Assembly: GCF_000023125.1 (NCBI RefSeq)
Contig: NC_013037.1
Coordinates: 6,550,501-6,614,500, forward strand
Reading direction: 5' to 3'
DNA: 64,000 nucleotides
From: Dyadobacter fermentans DSM 18053
Lineage (GTDB): Bacteria; Bacteroidota; Bacteroidia; Cytophagales; Spirosomataceae
The position numbers were made by a program, and so were the translations under genes. Every line of letters starts with the position of its first letter. Positions within the stretch are counted from its first letter, which is position 1. Shown here piece after piece: positions 53,863-64,000 of this stretch. Below the pieces are notes generated by a model that searched no databases, was not told where the DNA came from, and saw nothing but the letters and a program-made list of their open reading frames with translations.

Positions 53863-54633
53863 TCATTTTGCGACCTTGGTAAGCATACTTTTCGCATTCG
53901 CGGTCGTCGCGGCGATCACGTCGGCTTTGGTCATTTCTTTCAAATCAGCTACGCGCTGGGCCACAATGTCGATGTAGGCCACTTCATTGCGTTTGCCGCG
54001 ATAGGGGACGGGGGCCAGGTAAGGCGCGTCGGTTTCGAGTACCAAATGCTGCATATCAACGTGCGGGATCACTTTATCCAAACCGCCATTCTTGAATGTC
54101 GCCACGCCGCCGATGCCGAGTTTGAAGCCCAGCTCAATGGCTTTCTGCGCTTCTTCCAGCGTGCCGGTAAAGCAATGGAAAATACCCGTTAATGCCGGAT
54201 CGGCGAAGTCTTCAATCAGTTTGACAGTTTCCCAAAACGCGCTCCGGCTGTGAATGTCGATCCAGAGGTTATGCTTGCGCGCGAGGCCGCATTGGTATAA
54301 AAATGCCTTTTCCTGCTGCTCTTTAAATGTTACATCCCAAAAAAGGTCCATTCCGATCTCACCGACGGCGATGAACTCATATTTACCGAGCCATTCTTCC
54401 ATGATCTGCAATTCCTTTTCGAAATTCTCTTTCACGTAAGTCGGGTGGAGCCCGATCATCGGGAGGCATTTGCCAGGGTATTTTTCCGCGAGTTCGAGCA
54501 TGCCGTCGATCGTCTCATGGTCGCAGTTGGGCATCCATATCTGCTCGATACCGGCGTTCCAGGCGCGGTCGAGCATGGCGGTGCGGTCTTCGGCGTAATC
54601 GTCGCTGTATATGTGGGCGTGGGTTTCGATCAT
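53863..54633 (-). CDS. TatD-family metal-dependent hydrolase/DNase
   Basis: A 256-residue TIM-barrel enzyme. Metal ligands: His-Ala-His in IETHAHIY, Glu in VGEIGMDLF, His in IDIHSRSAF, His in GIFHCFTGT and Asp in LETDAPYL. TatD proteins act as 3'-5' exonucleases or phosphodiesterases in DNA quality control. ATG 54633 follows the stop of the deacetylase by 2 nt; the asparaginase starts 40 nt beyond its end, so the three genes form one operon. Confidence 0.92.
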   Translation of the reverse strand: MIETHAHIYSDDYAEDRTAMLDRAWNAGIEQIWMPNCDHETIDGMLELAEKYPGKCLPMIGLHPTYVKENFEKELQIMEEWLGKYEFIAVGEIGMDLFWDVTFKEQQEKAFLYQCGLARKHNLWIDIHSRSAFWETVKLIEDFADPALTGIFHCFTGTLEEAQKAIELGFKLGIGGVATFKNGGLDKVIPHVDMQHLVLETDAPYLAPVPYRGKRNEVAYIDIVAQRVADLKEMTKADVIAATTANAKSMLTKVAK

Positions 54634-54635
54634 TG

Positions 54636-55256
54636 TTACATGGGTAATGCTAAAAAATGGTACCCCTGCTCGCTGAAATGTTCGAGGTAGCGGGGAAGGG
54701 TGTAAAGCATGTTTTTGGAGGCCTTAATGCTGTCGTGGAAAAGCACGATGGAGCCCGGCCGGGTGTGTTGAAGGGATTTTTTTAAACAAATTTCAGGGGT
54801 GATCTGCGGGGAAAAGTCGCCGCTGAGGACGTCCCACATGATGATCTGTTTGTCCTGCAAAACCACTCTCGACTGGCTCTTCCTGATACGGCCGTAAGGC
54901 GGGCGGAATAGCATGGTTTCGAGGTTCAGCTGCTCCGTGCATTGCCGGATGTTTTCCAGGTAAACGGCGTCCTCGGTTTTCCAGCCGTTCATGTGGTTGA
55001 ATGTATGGTTGCCGATCGAATGCCGGCCGTTTTTTACCTTTTCATATATATCCGGGTGCTTTTGCACATTGGCACCAATGCTGAAAAACGTCGCTTTTGC
55101 ATTGTACTGGGCCAATAGTTCCAATACTTGCTCCGTAATATCCGGAATAGGCCCGTCGTCGAAAGTGAGGTATATGACCTTTTCCTTCGCAGGAATGCGC
55201 CAGATGAAGCCGGGAAAAAAAGCTTTCAGCCAGAATGGGGAATGATGCAGAAACAT
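54636..55256 (-). CDS. Polysaccharide deacetylase (NodB-type)
   Basis: A 206-residue enzyme from ATG 55256 (MFLHHSPFWLKAFFPG). The frame extends to 55385 but crosses the gltD terminator. NodB motifs: TFDDGPIP (metal Asp), GNHTFNHM (His-x3-His), FRPPYGRI, WDVLSGDFSP and IVLFHDS. It would remove N- or O-acetyl groups from a cell-wall or capsule polysaccharide. The N-terminal hydrophobic segment is short; location is probably membrane-proximal or periplasmic. Confidence 0.9.
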   Translation of the reverse strand: MFLHHSPFWLKAFFPGFIWRIPAKEKVIYLTFDDGPIPDITEQVLELLAQYNAKATFFSIGANVQKHPDIYEKVKNGRHSIGNHTFNHMNGWKTEDAVYLENIRQCTEQLNLETMLFRPPYGRIRKSQSRVVLQDKQIIMWDVLSGDFSPQITPEICLKKSLQHTRPGSIVLFHDSIKASKNMLYTLPRYLEHFSEQGYHFLALPM

Positions 55257-55301
55257 AGCGGCGTGATGAATATTCAGGCCAAATATAAAGGGATATAAAA
55301 C

Positions 55302-55327
55302 AAGAAGCTGCCGGGAGGGCAGCTTTC
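55302..55327 (-). terminator. Terminator of the gltB-gltD operon
   Basis: On the minus strand AAGCTGCC pairs with GGCAGCTT around a short C-rich loop, followed by CTTGTTTTAT. It lies about 45 bp after gltD. Confidence 0.75.
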
Positions 55328-55371
55328 TTGCAATAACAATATATAGAGGCCGGCTTAAATCCTTTATTGAC

Positions 55372-56880
55372 TTACGCGTGCGCAAATAAAGGATTCAGCA
55401 TCGATACAGCCTTGGCTTCGAGGAACGACTCGCCCATCAGGTACTCGTCCACCGAACGCGCCGCTTCACGGCCTTCGGAGATCGCCCATACTACCAGCGA
55501 TTGTCCGCGGCGGCAGTCGCCTGCTGCGAAGATCTTCTCGTTTGAAGTCGATTGATACCCGTTGGTTTTGATATTGCCGCGCTCGTCGAATTCCAGGTCG
55601 AGGTCGTTCAGTAAGCCCTCTTGCTGCGGGTGCAGGAAGCCGGCTGCCAGGAACGCCAGGTCGCAAGGGATCGTCCGCTCGCTGCCTTCCACCTCTTTCA
55701 TCTGCATACGGCCCGTTTCAGGGTCTTTCTGCCAGTCGAGGTCTACGATCTTCAATGCGGTGAGGTTACCGTTTTCGTCACCGATAAATTCTTTGGTGTT
55801 GATAGACCAATGTCTGTCGCAGCCTTCTTCGTGTGAAGTAGACGTACGGAGCATCATCGGCCAGTTCGGCCATGGTGTGCTTGCATCGCGCTCTTTTGGA
55901 GGAATAGGCATCAGCTCGATCTGCGTAACGGATTTCGCACCGTGACGGCCCGAAGTACCCACGCAGTCGGAACCTGTATCGCCACCGCCGATTACCACCA
56001 CGTGTTTGTCGGTAGCGAGGATTTCGCCATTGGCGTAAGCCACGCCGCGGTGATCTACCACGCGGTCGATACCGGCTACGCGCTTGTTCTGCTGGCTGAG
56101 GAATTCCATCGCGAAATGGACGCCTTTGAACTGACGGCCTGCGATTTTCACATCGCGCGGAACGGTCGATCCCATCGTCAGCAACACCGCGTCGAACTCA
56201 TTTTGCAGCTCCTCCGCTTTGATATCCACACCCACGTTCACGCCGGTGCGGAATTCAACGCCTTCCGCTTCCATCACCGCCATACGACGGTCGATAATGC
56301 CTTTGTCGAGCTTGAAATCGGGGATACCGTAGCGAACCAGACCACCGATTTTATCCGCTCTTTCGAGCAATACTACCGAGTGACCGGCCTGGTTGAGCTG
56401 GTAAGCGGCTGCCATTCCCGCAGGTCCAGAACCTACCACAGCCACTTTCTTGCCGGTGCGGGTTTTCGGAATGCGTGGTTTAACCAAACCTAATTCGAAT
56501 GCTTTTTCGATGATCGATTTCTCGATGTACTCGATCGCTACCGGCGGCTTGTTGATGCCCAACACGCAGGATGCTTCGCAAGGAGCGGGGCAAATGCGGC
56601 CTGTGAATTCAGGGAAGTTGTTGGTAGACGCTAATATTTCGTAAGCCAGTCCCCAGTTTTCATCATACACCGCGTCGTTGAACTCGGGAATGATGTTGCC
56701 CAGCGGACAACCATTATGGCAAAAAGGAATTCCGCAGTCCATACAACGGGCTGCCTGCTGTTTGGAATTAGAGTCGGTCGGTGCCGTTTCAATCTCACGG
56801 TAGTCCTTCAAGCGCTCTTCTACGCTTCTTTTTTTCGGCAACTCCCTTTCAAACTCTAAAAATCCGGTTGGTTTTCCCAT
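55372..56880 (-). CDS. gltD: Glutamate synthase small subunit
   Basis: A 502-residue subunit that passes electrons from NAD(P)H to the large subunit. The N-terminal iron-sulfur region is visible as CMDCGIPFCHNGCPLGN and CPAPCEASCVLG. The FAD motif is GSGPAGMAAAYQL and the NADPH motif VVIGGGDTGSDCVGT, with the C-terminal FAD segment FAAGDCRRGQSLVVWAI. It follows the large subunit by 49 nt. Full length for the family. Confidence 0.97.
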   Translation of the reverse strand: MGKPTGFLEFERELPKKRSVEERLKDYREIETAPTDSNSKQQAARCMDCGIPFCHNGCPLGNIIPEFNDAVYDENWGLAYEILASTNNFPEFTGRICPAPCEASCVLGINKPPVAIEYIEKSIIEKAFELGLVKPRIPKTRTGKKVAVVGSGPAGMAAAYQLNQAGHSVVLLERADKIGGLVRYGIPDFKLDKGIIDRRMAVMEAEGVEFRTGVNVGVDIKAEELQNEFDAVLLTMGSTVPRDVKIAGRQFKGVHFAMEFLSQQNKRVAGIDRVVDHRGVAYANGEILATDKHVVVIGGGDTGSDCVGTSGRHGAKSVTQIELMPIPPKERDASTPWPNWPMMLRTSTSHEEGCDRHWSINTKEFIGDENGNLTALKIVDLDWQKDPETGRMQMKEVEGSERTIPCDLAFLAAGFLHPQQEGLLNDLDLEFDERGNIKTNGYQSTSNEKIFAAGDCRRGQSLVVWAISEGREAARSVDEYLMGESFLEAKAVSMLNPLFAHA

Positions 56881-56929
56881 TCTTATTACTGATTTAAAAA
56901 ATTCTGATAGTTGATCTTGAAACTGAAAA

Positions 56930-59900
56930 TTACTGGTGTACTACGTCTACGACGATGTCTTTGTACACCACGTTCTTGTCTGCAATCTGCTGTGCGAGCG
57001 TGATACCGCGTCCTTCCAGCGCTTTGCGGAAGTCGGACGGCATTACTTTCACAAATTGCTTCACAGATTCTCCCCAGTTCTGGATCAGTTGGAAAGCGAT
57101 GTTGCTGGTCGTGTACTGGAAGTGTTTGTCCAGGTACTCGCGAAGAATGCCCTGGTCTTCCTCGTTCAATGGTTCCAGCGTCACCATTTCTTTATTCACT
57201 TTCTCTTCGAAATTGCCTGCTTTGTCGAGGACGTAAGCCACACCGCCGGACATACCCGCTGCGAAGTTGCGGCCTGTTTCGCCCAGGATGATCGCCAGAC
57301 CGCCCGTCATGTATTCCAGACCGTGGTCGCCGACTCCTTCCACAACCACTTTCGCACCCGAGTTACGTACGCAGAAGCGCTCGCCCGCCGTTCCGCGGAT
57401 GTAGGCGTCACCCGAAGTAGCACCGTAGAATGCCACGTTACCGATGATAATGTTTTCTTCCGGCTTGAACTTCGCGTCGCGGTCGGGGTACACGATCAGT
57501 TCGGCGCCGCAGAGGCCTTTGCCGAAGTAATCGTTCGCGTCACCTTCCAGTTCGAGGCGCACACCCAACGTGTTGAATGCACCGAAGCTCTGGCCCGCAG
57601 TACCGCGGAATTTGAAGTGGACATTGCCATTCGGCAAGCCGGTGCCGCCGTATTTCTTCGAGATTTCGTTCGAAAGCATGGTTCCCACCGACCGGTTCAG
57701 GTTGTTGATCGGGAATTCTGCGTAAACTTCATCCTGCTTCTCCAATGCGGGCTGTGCCGAACGGATCAGGTCGAGGTCGAGAATGGCGTCGATACCGTGA
57801 TCCTGCTCTTCCTGCTTGAATTGCGCCACCGAAAGGTCGCCTTCTTTGTACAGGATCGCGTCGAAGTTCAGGTTTTTATATTTCCAATGTTTGATATCAT
57901 TGCGCAGTTCGAGGTACTGGGCCTGACCAACCATTTCATTCACTGTTCTGAAACCAAGCTGGGCCATGATCTCGCGCAGTTCTTCCGCCATGTAGGTAAA
58001 CATGTTCACCACGTGCTCAGGCTTACCCGAGAACAAGGCGCGGAGCTCTTTGCGCTGCGTAGCCACACCCACCGGACAGGTGTTCAGGTGGCATTTACGC
58101 ATCATGATACAGCCGGCGGCTACCAATGCGGCCGTGGCTACACCCCATTCTTCGGCACCGAGCAATGCGGCGATCGCGAGGTCGCGGCCGGTACGGAGCT
58201 GTCCGTCGGCCTGAACGGTTACCCGTCCGCGCAGTTTGTTTCTTACCAAAGTCTGGTGCGTTTCGGCGAGGCCAAGTTCCCACGGAAGACCCGCGTGGCG
58301 GATCGAGCTCAATGGAGAAGCACCGGTACCACCGTCGTAACCCGAGATCAGGATGTGGTCGGCGTGCGCTTTCGCTACACCGGATGCCACGGTTCCTACG
58401 CCGGCTTCGGATACCAGCTTCACGCTGATGCGTGCCGCGCGGTTGGCATTTTTAAGGTCGAAAATCAGCTGCGCCAAATCCTCGATCGAATAAATGTCGT
58501 GGTGAGGAGGAGGGGAGATCAAGCCCACGCCCGGCGTCGAGTGACGGGTACGGCCGATCCAGTCGTCCACCTTGAAGCCCGGAAGCTGACCGCCTTCACC
58601 CGGTTTAGCACCTTGCGCGGTTTTAATTTGCAGCTCGCCCGCATTGCTCAGGTAGTGGCTGGTTACACCAAAACGTCCCGAAGCAACTTGTTTGATCTGC
58701 GAGTTCATGCTGTCGCCGTTCGGCAGCTTGTTGTAACGCAGTTCGTCTTCGCCGCCTTCACCGGAGTTGGACTTACCGCCAATGCGGTTCATCGCAATCG
58801 CCAGGGTCGTGTGCGCTTCCCAGGAGATCGATCCGAAGGACATTGCGCCGGTCGCAAAGCGTTTGAAGATATTTTCAACCGGCTCCACCTCGCTCAAAGG
58901 GATCGGGTTGCCTTTTTTGAATCTCAATAGTCCGCGCAATGTCAGCGCCTTGTGGCTCTGGTCGTCGATCAGCTTGGAGTATTTCTTGAACTGCTCGTAG
59001 CTCGCATTGCGGGTGGATTGTTGCAGCAAATGCACCGACTGCGGGTTGAAGATGTGTGCTTCACCACGTTGTTTCCATTGGTAAACACCACCTACTTCGA
59101 GTCGTGGTTTCTGCTCCGCGCTTTCGTGGTAAGCCACTTTATGGCGGGTCAGGATTTCGCGTGCAATTTCAGGAATGCCCATACCGCTGATGCGCGAGAT
59201 GGTTCCTGTGAAATATTTATCGATTACATCCTTGTTCAAGCCCACGCATTCGAAGATCTGCGCACCCTGGTACGATTGCAGGGTAGAGATTCCCATTTTT
59301 GAGAAAATCTTCAAAAGCTCCTTGTTAACGGCCTTGATATAGTTGTAATGCAGTTTTTCGTCGGTGAACTCGCCTTCGATCATTCCCTTGCGGTTCATGT
59401 ACGCAAGCGTTTCGAATGCCATGTAAGGGCAGATACCCGCAGCGCCGTAGCCGATCAATGTCGCTACGTGGTGGGTTTCCCAAACGTCTCCCGCTTCTAC
59501 CAACAAACCTACTTTTCCTCTCAATCCCTCGCGGATCAAATGGTGGTGGATCGTCGCTGTGGCGAGCAATGAAGGGATCGGCGCGTGGTCGGAGTCGATG
59601 GCGCGGTCGGAGAGGATGAGGATTTCAAATCCGTCTTCGATAGCGTCTACCGCGTAACGGCAAATGCGTTCCAATGCTCTTTCCAGTGCTTTTCCGCCCT
59701 GGTCGGCACGGAAGTAGGTATTGATGGTTTTGGCCTGGAAGCCGTCTTTATCTACAAAACGCAGCTTGTCGAATTCCTGCACCGAAAGGATCGGATGCGG
59801 CAATGCGATCTGGCGGCAATGCTTGGGTGATTCCGTAAGAATGTTCTCGGTGCTGCCTACGAAAGAGATCAAAGACATGATCGCACGCTCGCGGATCGAG

Positions 59901-61510
59901 TCGATCGGCGGGTTGGTCACCTGTGCGAAAAGCTGTTTGAAATACGTAGACAAATGCTGCGACTGATCCGAAAGGACTGCCAGCGGAGAGTCAGTACCCA
60001 TTGAACCGATCGCTTCCAAGCCCGTCTGACCCATTGGTCCGAGGATCATGCGCAGATCTTCCGAAGTATAACCGAATGCAACCTGGCGTTTCAGCAATGC
60101 ATTGTCGTCGTAAGCGCGGTAGGTGCGGATCGGGTGATCCAATGCGTCCACGTGCAGCTTGTTATCGTCCAGCCATTGCTGGTAAGGCTGCGCGGTGCAG
60201 ATCTGGTTTTTGATTTCTTCGTCGGGAACAATGCGGCCCTGCTCCATATCCACCACGAACATCCGTCCGGGCTGCAGGCGGCCTTTGGTTACCACGCGTG
60301 CCTGATCCACTTCCAGTACACCCGCTTCCGAGCCCATGATAATGGTATCGTCGTCGAGTACCCAGTAGCGTGACGGGCGCAGACCGTTACGGTCGAGCGT
60401 GGCGCCTACCATTTTACCATCGGTGAATGAGATCGACGCAGGACCGTCCCACGGCTCCATAATGGCCGCGTGGTATTCGTAGAATGCCTTACGCTCAGGA
60501 TCCATTTGTTCGTTGCCGTCCCATGCTTCGGGGATGAGCATCATCATTACATGCGGCAATGAGCGGCCCGAAAGGTGCAGCAATTCGATCGCATTGTCGA
60601 GATTGGCGGAGTCGGACTGGTTCCTGTCGCAAATCGGGAGGAGCATATCCATTTCCTCTTTCGAGAAGAATTTCGACTCGAACGATTTTTCCCCGGCGCG
60701 GATCCAGTTCACATTACCTTTCACGGTGTTGATCTCCCCATTGTGCGCAATGTAGCGGAATGGCTGGGCAAGCTCCCATGATGGGAATGTGTTGGTCGAG
60801 AAACGCGAGTGTACAACTGCCAATGCAGATACGACCGACTCGTTTTCCAGGTCCGGGAAGTAATATTTCAACTGGGCAGTGGTAAGCTGTCCTTTATATG
60901 AGATGGTACGGCATGAAAGCGACGAGAAATAGAAGTTTTTCGCGCCTTTTACCGTGTCTTTAATCAATCTGGCAGCAACCTGACGGAGGATAAACAGCTT
61001 GCGTTCAAATGCCATATCGTCCGTAATGTCGTCCGGACGTTTGATGAAAACCTGCTCTACCGCCGGTTCAACGGAAAGAGAGCCTTCACCCAATGTATTG
61101 TTCAGTGTAGGAACCTTGCGGTAGCCGAGCAGTTGCAGGCCCAGCTTCTTGATCTTTCGGTTCAGGATATCCCTGCTTTCTTCCCTGGCAAGCTCGTTGC
61201 CTGGGAAAAAGATCATCCCCACACCATACTCACCTGCCGGCGGCAGGTGGAAGCCCAATTTGGTAGATTCTTCTACAAAGAACTCGTGAGGGATCTGAAT
61301 TAAAATACCAGCACCGTCACCGGTGTTAGGGTCAAAACCAGTTGCACCCCTATGCTCCATCCTTTCGAGCATATGAATGGCATCAGCCACGATCTGGTGC
61401 GACTTACGACCCTTGATGTTAGCCCGGAAACCGATTCCACATGCATCATGCTCAAATTCCGGGCGATACAGTCCCTGATTTTCTACCATTTGTTCAGACA
61501 TTTGCGACAT
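56930..61510 (-). CDS. gltB: Glutamate synthase large subunit
   Basis: A 1526-residue enzyme making two glutamates from glutamine and 2-oxoglutarate. A 23-residue propeptide precedes the nucleophile Cys24 in HDACGIGF of the amidotransferase domain (to about 430). The central domain, the FMN-binding synthase domain (about 830-1220, with GGTGASPLSSIRHAG) and the 3Fe-4S cysteines in CIMMRKCHLNTCPVG follow, then the C-terminal beta-helix (GXXGXXXG repeats such as GNVAFYGATSGDAYIRG). Full length. The open frame of 664 codons on the opposite strand is a shadow. Confidence 0.97.
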   Translation of the reverse strand: MSQMSEQMVENQGLYRPEFEHDACGIGFRANIKGRKSHQIVADAIHMLERMEHRGATGFDPNTGDGAGILIQIPHEFFVEESTKLGFHLPPAGEYGVGMIFFPGNELAREESRDILNRKIKKLGLQLLGYRKVPTLNNTLGEGSLSVEPAVEQVFIKRPDDITDDMAFERKLFILRQVAARLIKDTVKGAKNFYFSSLSCRTISYKGQLTTAQLKYYFPDLENESVVSALAVVHSRFSTNTFPSWELAQPFRYIAHNGEINTVKGNVNWIRAGEKSFESKFFSKEEMDMLLPICDRNQSDSANLDNAIELLHLSGRSLPHVMMMLIPEAWDGNEQMDPERKAFYEYHAAIMEPWDGPASISFTDGKMVGATLDRNGLRPSRYWVLDDDTIIMGSEAGVLEVDQARVVTKGRLQPGRMFVVDMEQGRIVPDEEIKNQICTAQPYQQWLDDNKLHVDALDHPIRTYRAYDDNALLKRQVAFGYTSEDLRMILGPMGQTGLEAIGSMGTDSPLAVLSDQSQHLSTYFKQLFAQVTNPPIDSIRERAIMSLISFVGSTENILTESPKHCRQIALPHPILSVQEFDKLRFVDKDGFQAKTINTYFRADQGGKALERALERICRYAVDAIEDGFEILILSDRAIDSDHAPIPSLLATATIHHHLIREGLRGKVGLLVEAGDVWETHHVATLIGYGAAGICPYMAFETLAYMNRKGMIEGEFTDEKLHYNYIKAVNKELLKIFSKMGISTLQSYQGAQIFECVGLNKDVIDKYFTGTISRISGMGIPEIAREILTRHKVAYHESAEQKPRLEVGGVYQWKQRGEAHIFNPQSVHLLQQSTRNASYEQFKKYSKLIDDQSHKALTLRGLLRFKKGNPIPLSEVEPVENIFKRFATGAMSFGSISWEAHTTLAIAMNRIGGKSNSGEGGEDELRYNKLPNGDSMNSQIKQVASGRFGVTSHYLSNAGELQIKTAQGAKPGEGGQLPGFKVDDWIGRTRHSTPGVGLISPPPHHDIYSIEDLAQLIFDLKNANRAARISVKLVSEAGVGTVASGVAKAHADHILISGYDGGTGASPLSSIRHAGLPWELGLAETHQTLVRNKLRGRVTVQADGQLRTGRDLAIAALLGAEEWGVATAALVAAGCIMMRKCHLNTCPVGVATQRKELRALFSGKPEHVVNMFTYMAEELREIMAQLGFRTVNEMVGQAQYLELRNDIKHWKYKNLNFDAILYKEGDLSVAQFKQEEQDHGIDAILDLDLIRSAQPALEKQDEVYAEFPINNLNRSVGTMLSNEISKKYGGTGLPNGNVHFKFRGTAGQSFGAFNTLGVRLELEGDANDYFGKGLCGAELIVYPDRDAKFKPEENIIIGNVAFYGATSGDAYIRGTAGERFCVRNSGAKVVVEGVGDHGLEYMTGGLAIILGETGRNFAAGMSGGVAYVLDKAGNFEEKVNKEMVTLEPLNEEDQGILREYLDKHFQYTTSNIAFQLIQNWGESVKQFVKVMPSDFRKALEGRGITLAQQIADKNVVYKDIVVDVVHQ

Positions 61511-61842
61511 TTATCGAATTGTAGAGTAATTAACAAATTCGTAATTAGAATCTGTTTAAATAAGCACTTTAAAAGGAAAGCGAAAACGCGAGTGTGTGAT
61601 GTTTTGGGTAAAGCCACGCAATATACCCATAAAAAATATTTGGCTTATTATGGGAATGGCAAAATTTTCTATCACTAATATGCATTTGGCCGAATTATTA
61701 CAATAATTATCAGAATATTGATAAAGCCTCAATGAAAGCGCCATTTGATTGCCAATTCAGGAAGCGTGAAACGCATTTTTGACCGACTTGGAGGATTACA
61801 AAAAGCGCCTAAGGAAAATATAAAAAGTGTTAGAATGATATT
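61511..61842. other. Gene-free AT-rich region upstream of gltB
   Basis: About 330 bp, AT-rich, without a convincing gene on either strand. It should contain the gltB promoter. I do not see a good TAnnTTTG box at proper spacing, nor a repeat family. A 7-bp inverted repeat, CCCATAA/TTATGGG, is present near 61626-61653 but is weak. Confidence 0.5.
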
Positions 61843-61875
61843 AAAAAAACGTCCCGCCGAAGCTCGGCGGGACGT
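61843..61875 (-). terminator. Strong intrinsic terminator after the STAS gene
   Basis: ACGTCCCGCCGA / TCGGCGGGACGT: a 12-bp perfect stem with a 3-nt loop, followed on the minus strand by T7. Confidence 0.92.
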
Positions 61876-61909
61876 TCCCTAAGTAACTGAAAATTATACT
61901 ATTCAAATA

Positions 61910-63318
<1,409 letters not shown>

Positions 63319-63334
63319 TAGATTATTGGTAAAA

Positions 63335-64000
63335 TTACCATTCGATTTCGCTCTTTTGTCCGGGCCTGGCATTGTACTGCTTGCGCCGGAGCTGGTAAAT
63401 ATATTGGGATTCATTCGATTTCATGGCATCCAGGATTGCGCGCGCCTGCTCTTCGCTCATGTTCATCGCTTTCAGGCTTTTGAGCAATTCCTCTTTTTTT
63501 ACGTCATCGCTCACCTCGCGTATTTCCTGCGGCGGGGCGGGAGGCGGCGCCGGCTGCACCTGATTGGGCTGCTGCTGGTTTGAGCGGCGTTTGCGCGTCG
63601 TCACATCCGACTGCTCGTCCACTCCCGAGAAGCTCTTTTTCAGGATAATATAATTGGTACGGGCCAATGCATTGCCGGGTTCGAGGCGTAGTGCGGTACG
63701 CAGGCTGGTTAATGCGCTGGCGGTGTCCTTCCTGTTCACGAGGATGAGGGCGATTTGCGCATTTGCAATAGAGGCAATGCTATGGTCGTCTATATCGCTC
63801 AGGAGCCGGTAATGTTTCAATGCCTGTTTATAATCGCGCGTTTTGTACAGTGAATGGGCCAGGTTCAGTCGCGCCGCGGGGTCCGAAAAGAGCGAGCCGT
63901 AGGTGATTTGCCGGTACAGCTCGGCCGATTGGGTAAAATCTTTTTTCTGGTAAGCCTGCTCGGCATCCAGCTTCCGCTGGTTCGCCTTGGTAATGGAATC
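63335..64000 (-). CDS. TPR-repeat protein (BatC-like), 5' end outside window
   Basis: The frame is open from the window edge to the stop at 63335, 221 residues. Tetratricopeptide repeats are visible in [19 protein letters not shown] and [16 protein letters not shown] followed by [16 protein letters not shown] Gln/Pro-rich linker ([17 protein letters not shown]) follows, then a C-terminal helix with [16 protein letters not shown], which resembles BatC/BatE proteins of the Bacteroidota aerotolerance operon. The batA/batB genes would lie outside the window, so the assignment stays tentative. Confidence 0.6.
   Translation of the reverse strand, partial: DSITKANQRKLDAEQAYQKKDFTQSAELYRQITYGSLFSDPAARLNLAHSLYKTRDYKQALKHYRLLSDIDDHSIASIANAQIALILVNRKDTASALTSLRTALRLEPGNALARTNYIILKKSFSGVDEQSDVTTRKRRSNQQQPNQVQPAPPPAPPQEIREVSDDVKKEELLKSLKAMNMSEEQARAILDAMKSNESQYIYQLRRKQYNARPGQKSEIEW

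Noticed and set aside
56936..58930. 664-codon open frame on the plus strand
   Set aside because: It lies exactly antisense to gltB, whose product is full length with all motifs. The plus-strand translation is rich in His, Arg, Val and Phe, as expected of a shadow frame of a GC-biased gene.
61626..61653. Inverted repeat CCCATAA/TTATGGG upstream of gltB as an operator
   Set aside because: Seven bp in an AT-rich region is not distinguishable from chance and it has no partner copies.

Overview
The window is chromosomal DNA of a Bacteroidota bacterium. The nearest fit is Cytophagales, in the Dyadobacter/Spirosoma neighbourhood; this is an inference and no database was searched. Supporting signs are many secreted proteins whose signal peptides end in Ala-Gln, an 800-residue two-module FtsX permease, little sign of Shine-Dalgarno sequences, and a textbook Bacteroidota promoter (TTTG, 19 bp, TATATTTG) in front of the only tRNA gene.

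Layout. 0-6.2 kb: a secreted amidohydrolase, a small outer-membrane barrel, membrane proteins and the FtsX-type permease. 6.3-10.4 kb: two paralogous ferritin-like proteins, a fasciclin protein and a sensor kinase whose start codon lies in a possible RNA switch. 10.4-41.3 kb: the most interesting region. It holds three NAD(P)-binding NmrA-like genes (one truncated), three GAF-AAA+-Fis activators (one intact, one frameshifted, one with an internal deletion), two copies of an unrecognised protein family placed directly upstream of such an activator, two alpha/beta hydrolases, a cupin, an operon of amidohydrolase, porin, SDR, isochorismatase-like hydrolase and DoxX, and a tandem duplicate of a response regulator plus TPR histidine kinase pair. 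41-43 kb: an AraC regulator and an SDR. 43-52.6 kb: an accessory region with an ECF sigma factor, a YetF-like protein with a zinc ribbon, secreted surface proteins, a broken phage-type SGNH/pyocin-knob gene, an ApeA-like HEPN protein and a C-terminally truncated tyrosine recombinase next to tRNA-Ser. 52.7-64 kb: housekeeping genes (asparaginase, TatD, polysaccharide deacetylase, glutamate synthase gltD-gltB, STAS protein, purC, TPR protein).

Main result. Seven genes or operons between 10.8 and 33 kb share one promoter design that can be read directly from the sequence. Each has a sigma-54-like -24/-12 element (GG, 10 bp, then GC or a one- to two-base variant). The centre of a 12-bp near-palindrome related to ACGAAATATCGT lies 63-65 bp upstream of the GG, and a second, sometimes degenerate copy lies 29-30 bp further upstream. 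The controlled units are the truncated NmrA gene, the hydrolase pair, NmrA plus a 56-residue acidic protein, the orphan-family/activator operon itself (so probably autoregulated), a third NmrA, the cupin, and the amidohydrolase/porin/SDR operon. The Fis-type activators encoded among them are the obvious candidates for binding the paired sites. The locus looks like a local sigma-54 regulon for oxidoreductase and hydrolase chemistry, with several components decaying. The FtsX permease at 3.6 kb has a similar layout with a different palindrome (TGTCCGATTTCGTACA).
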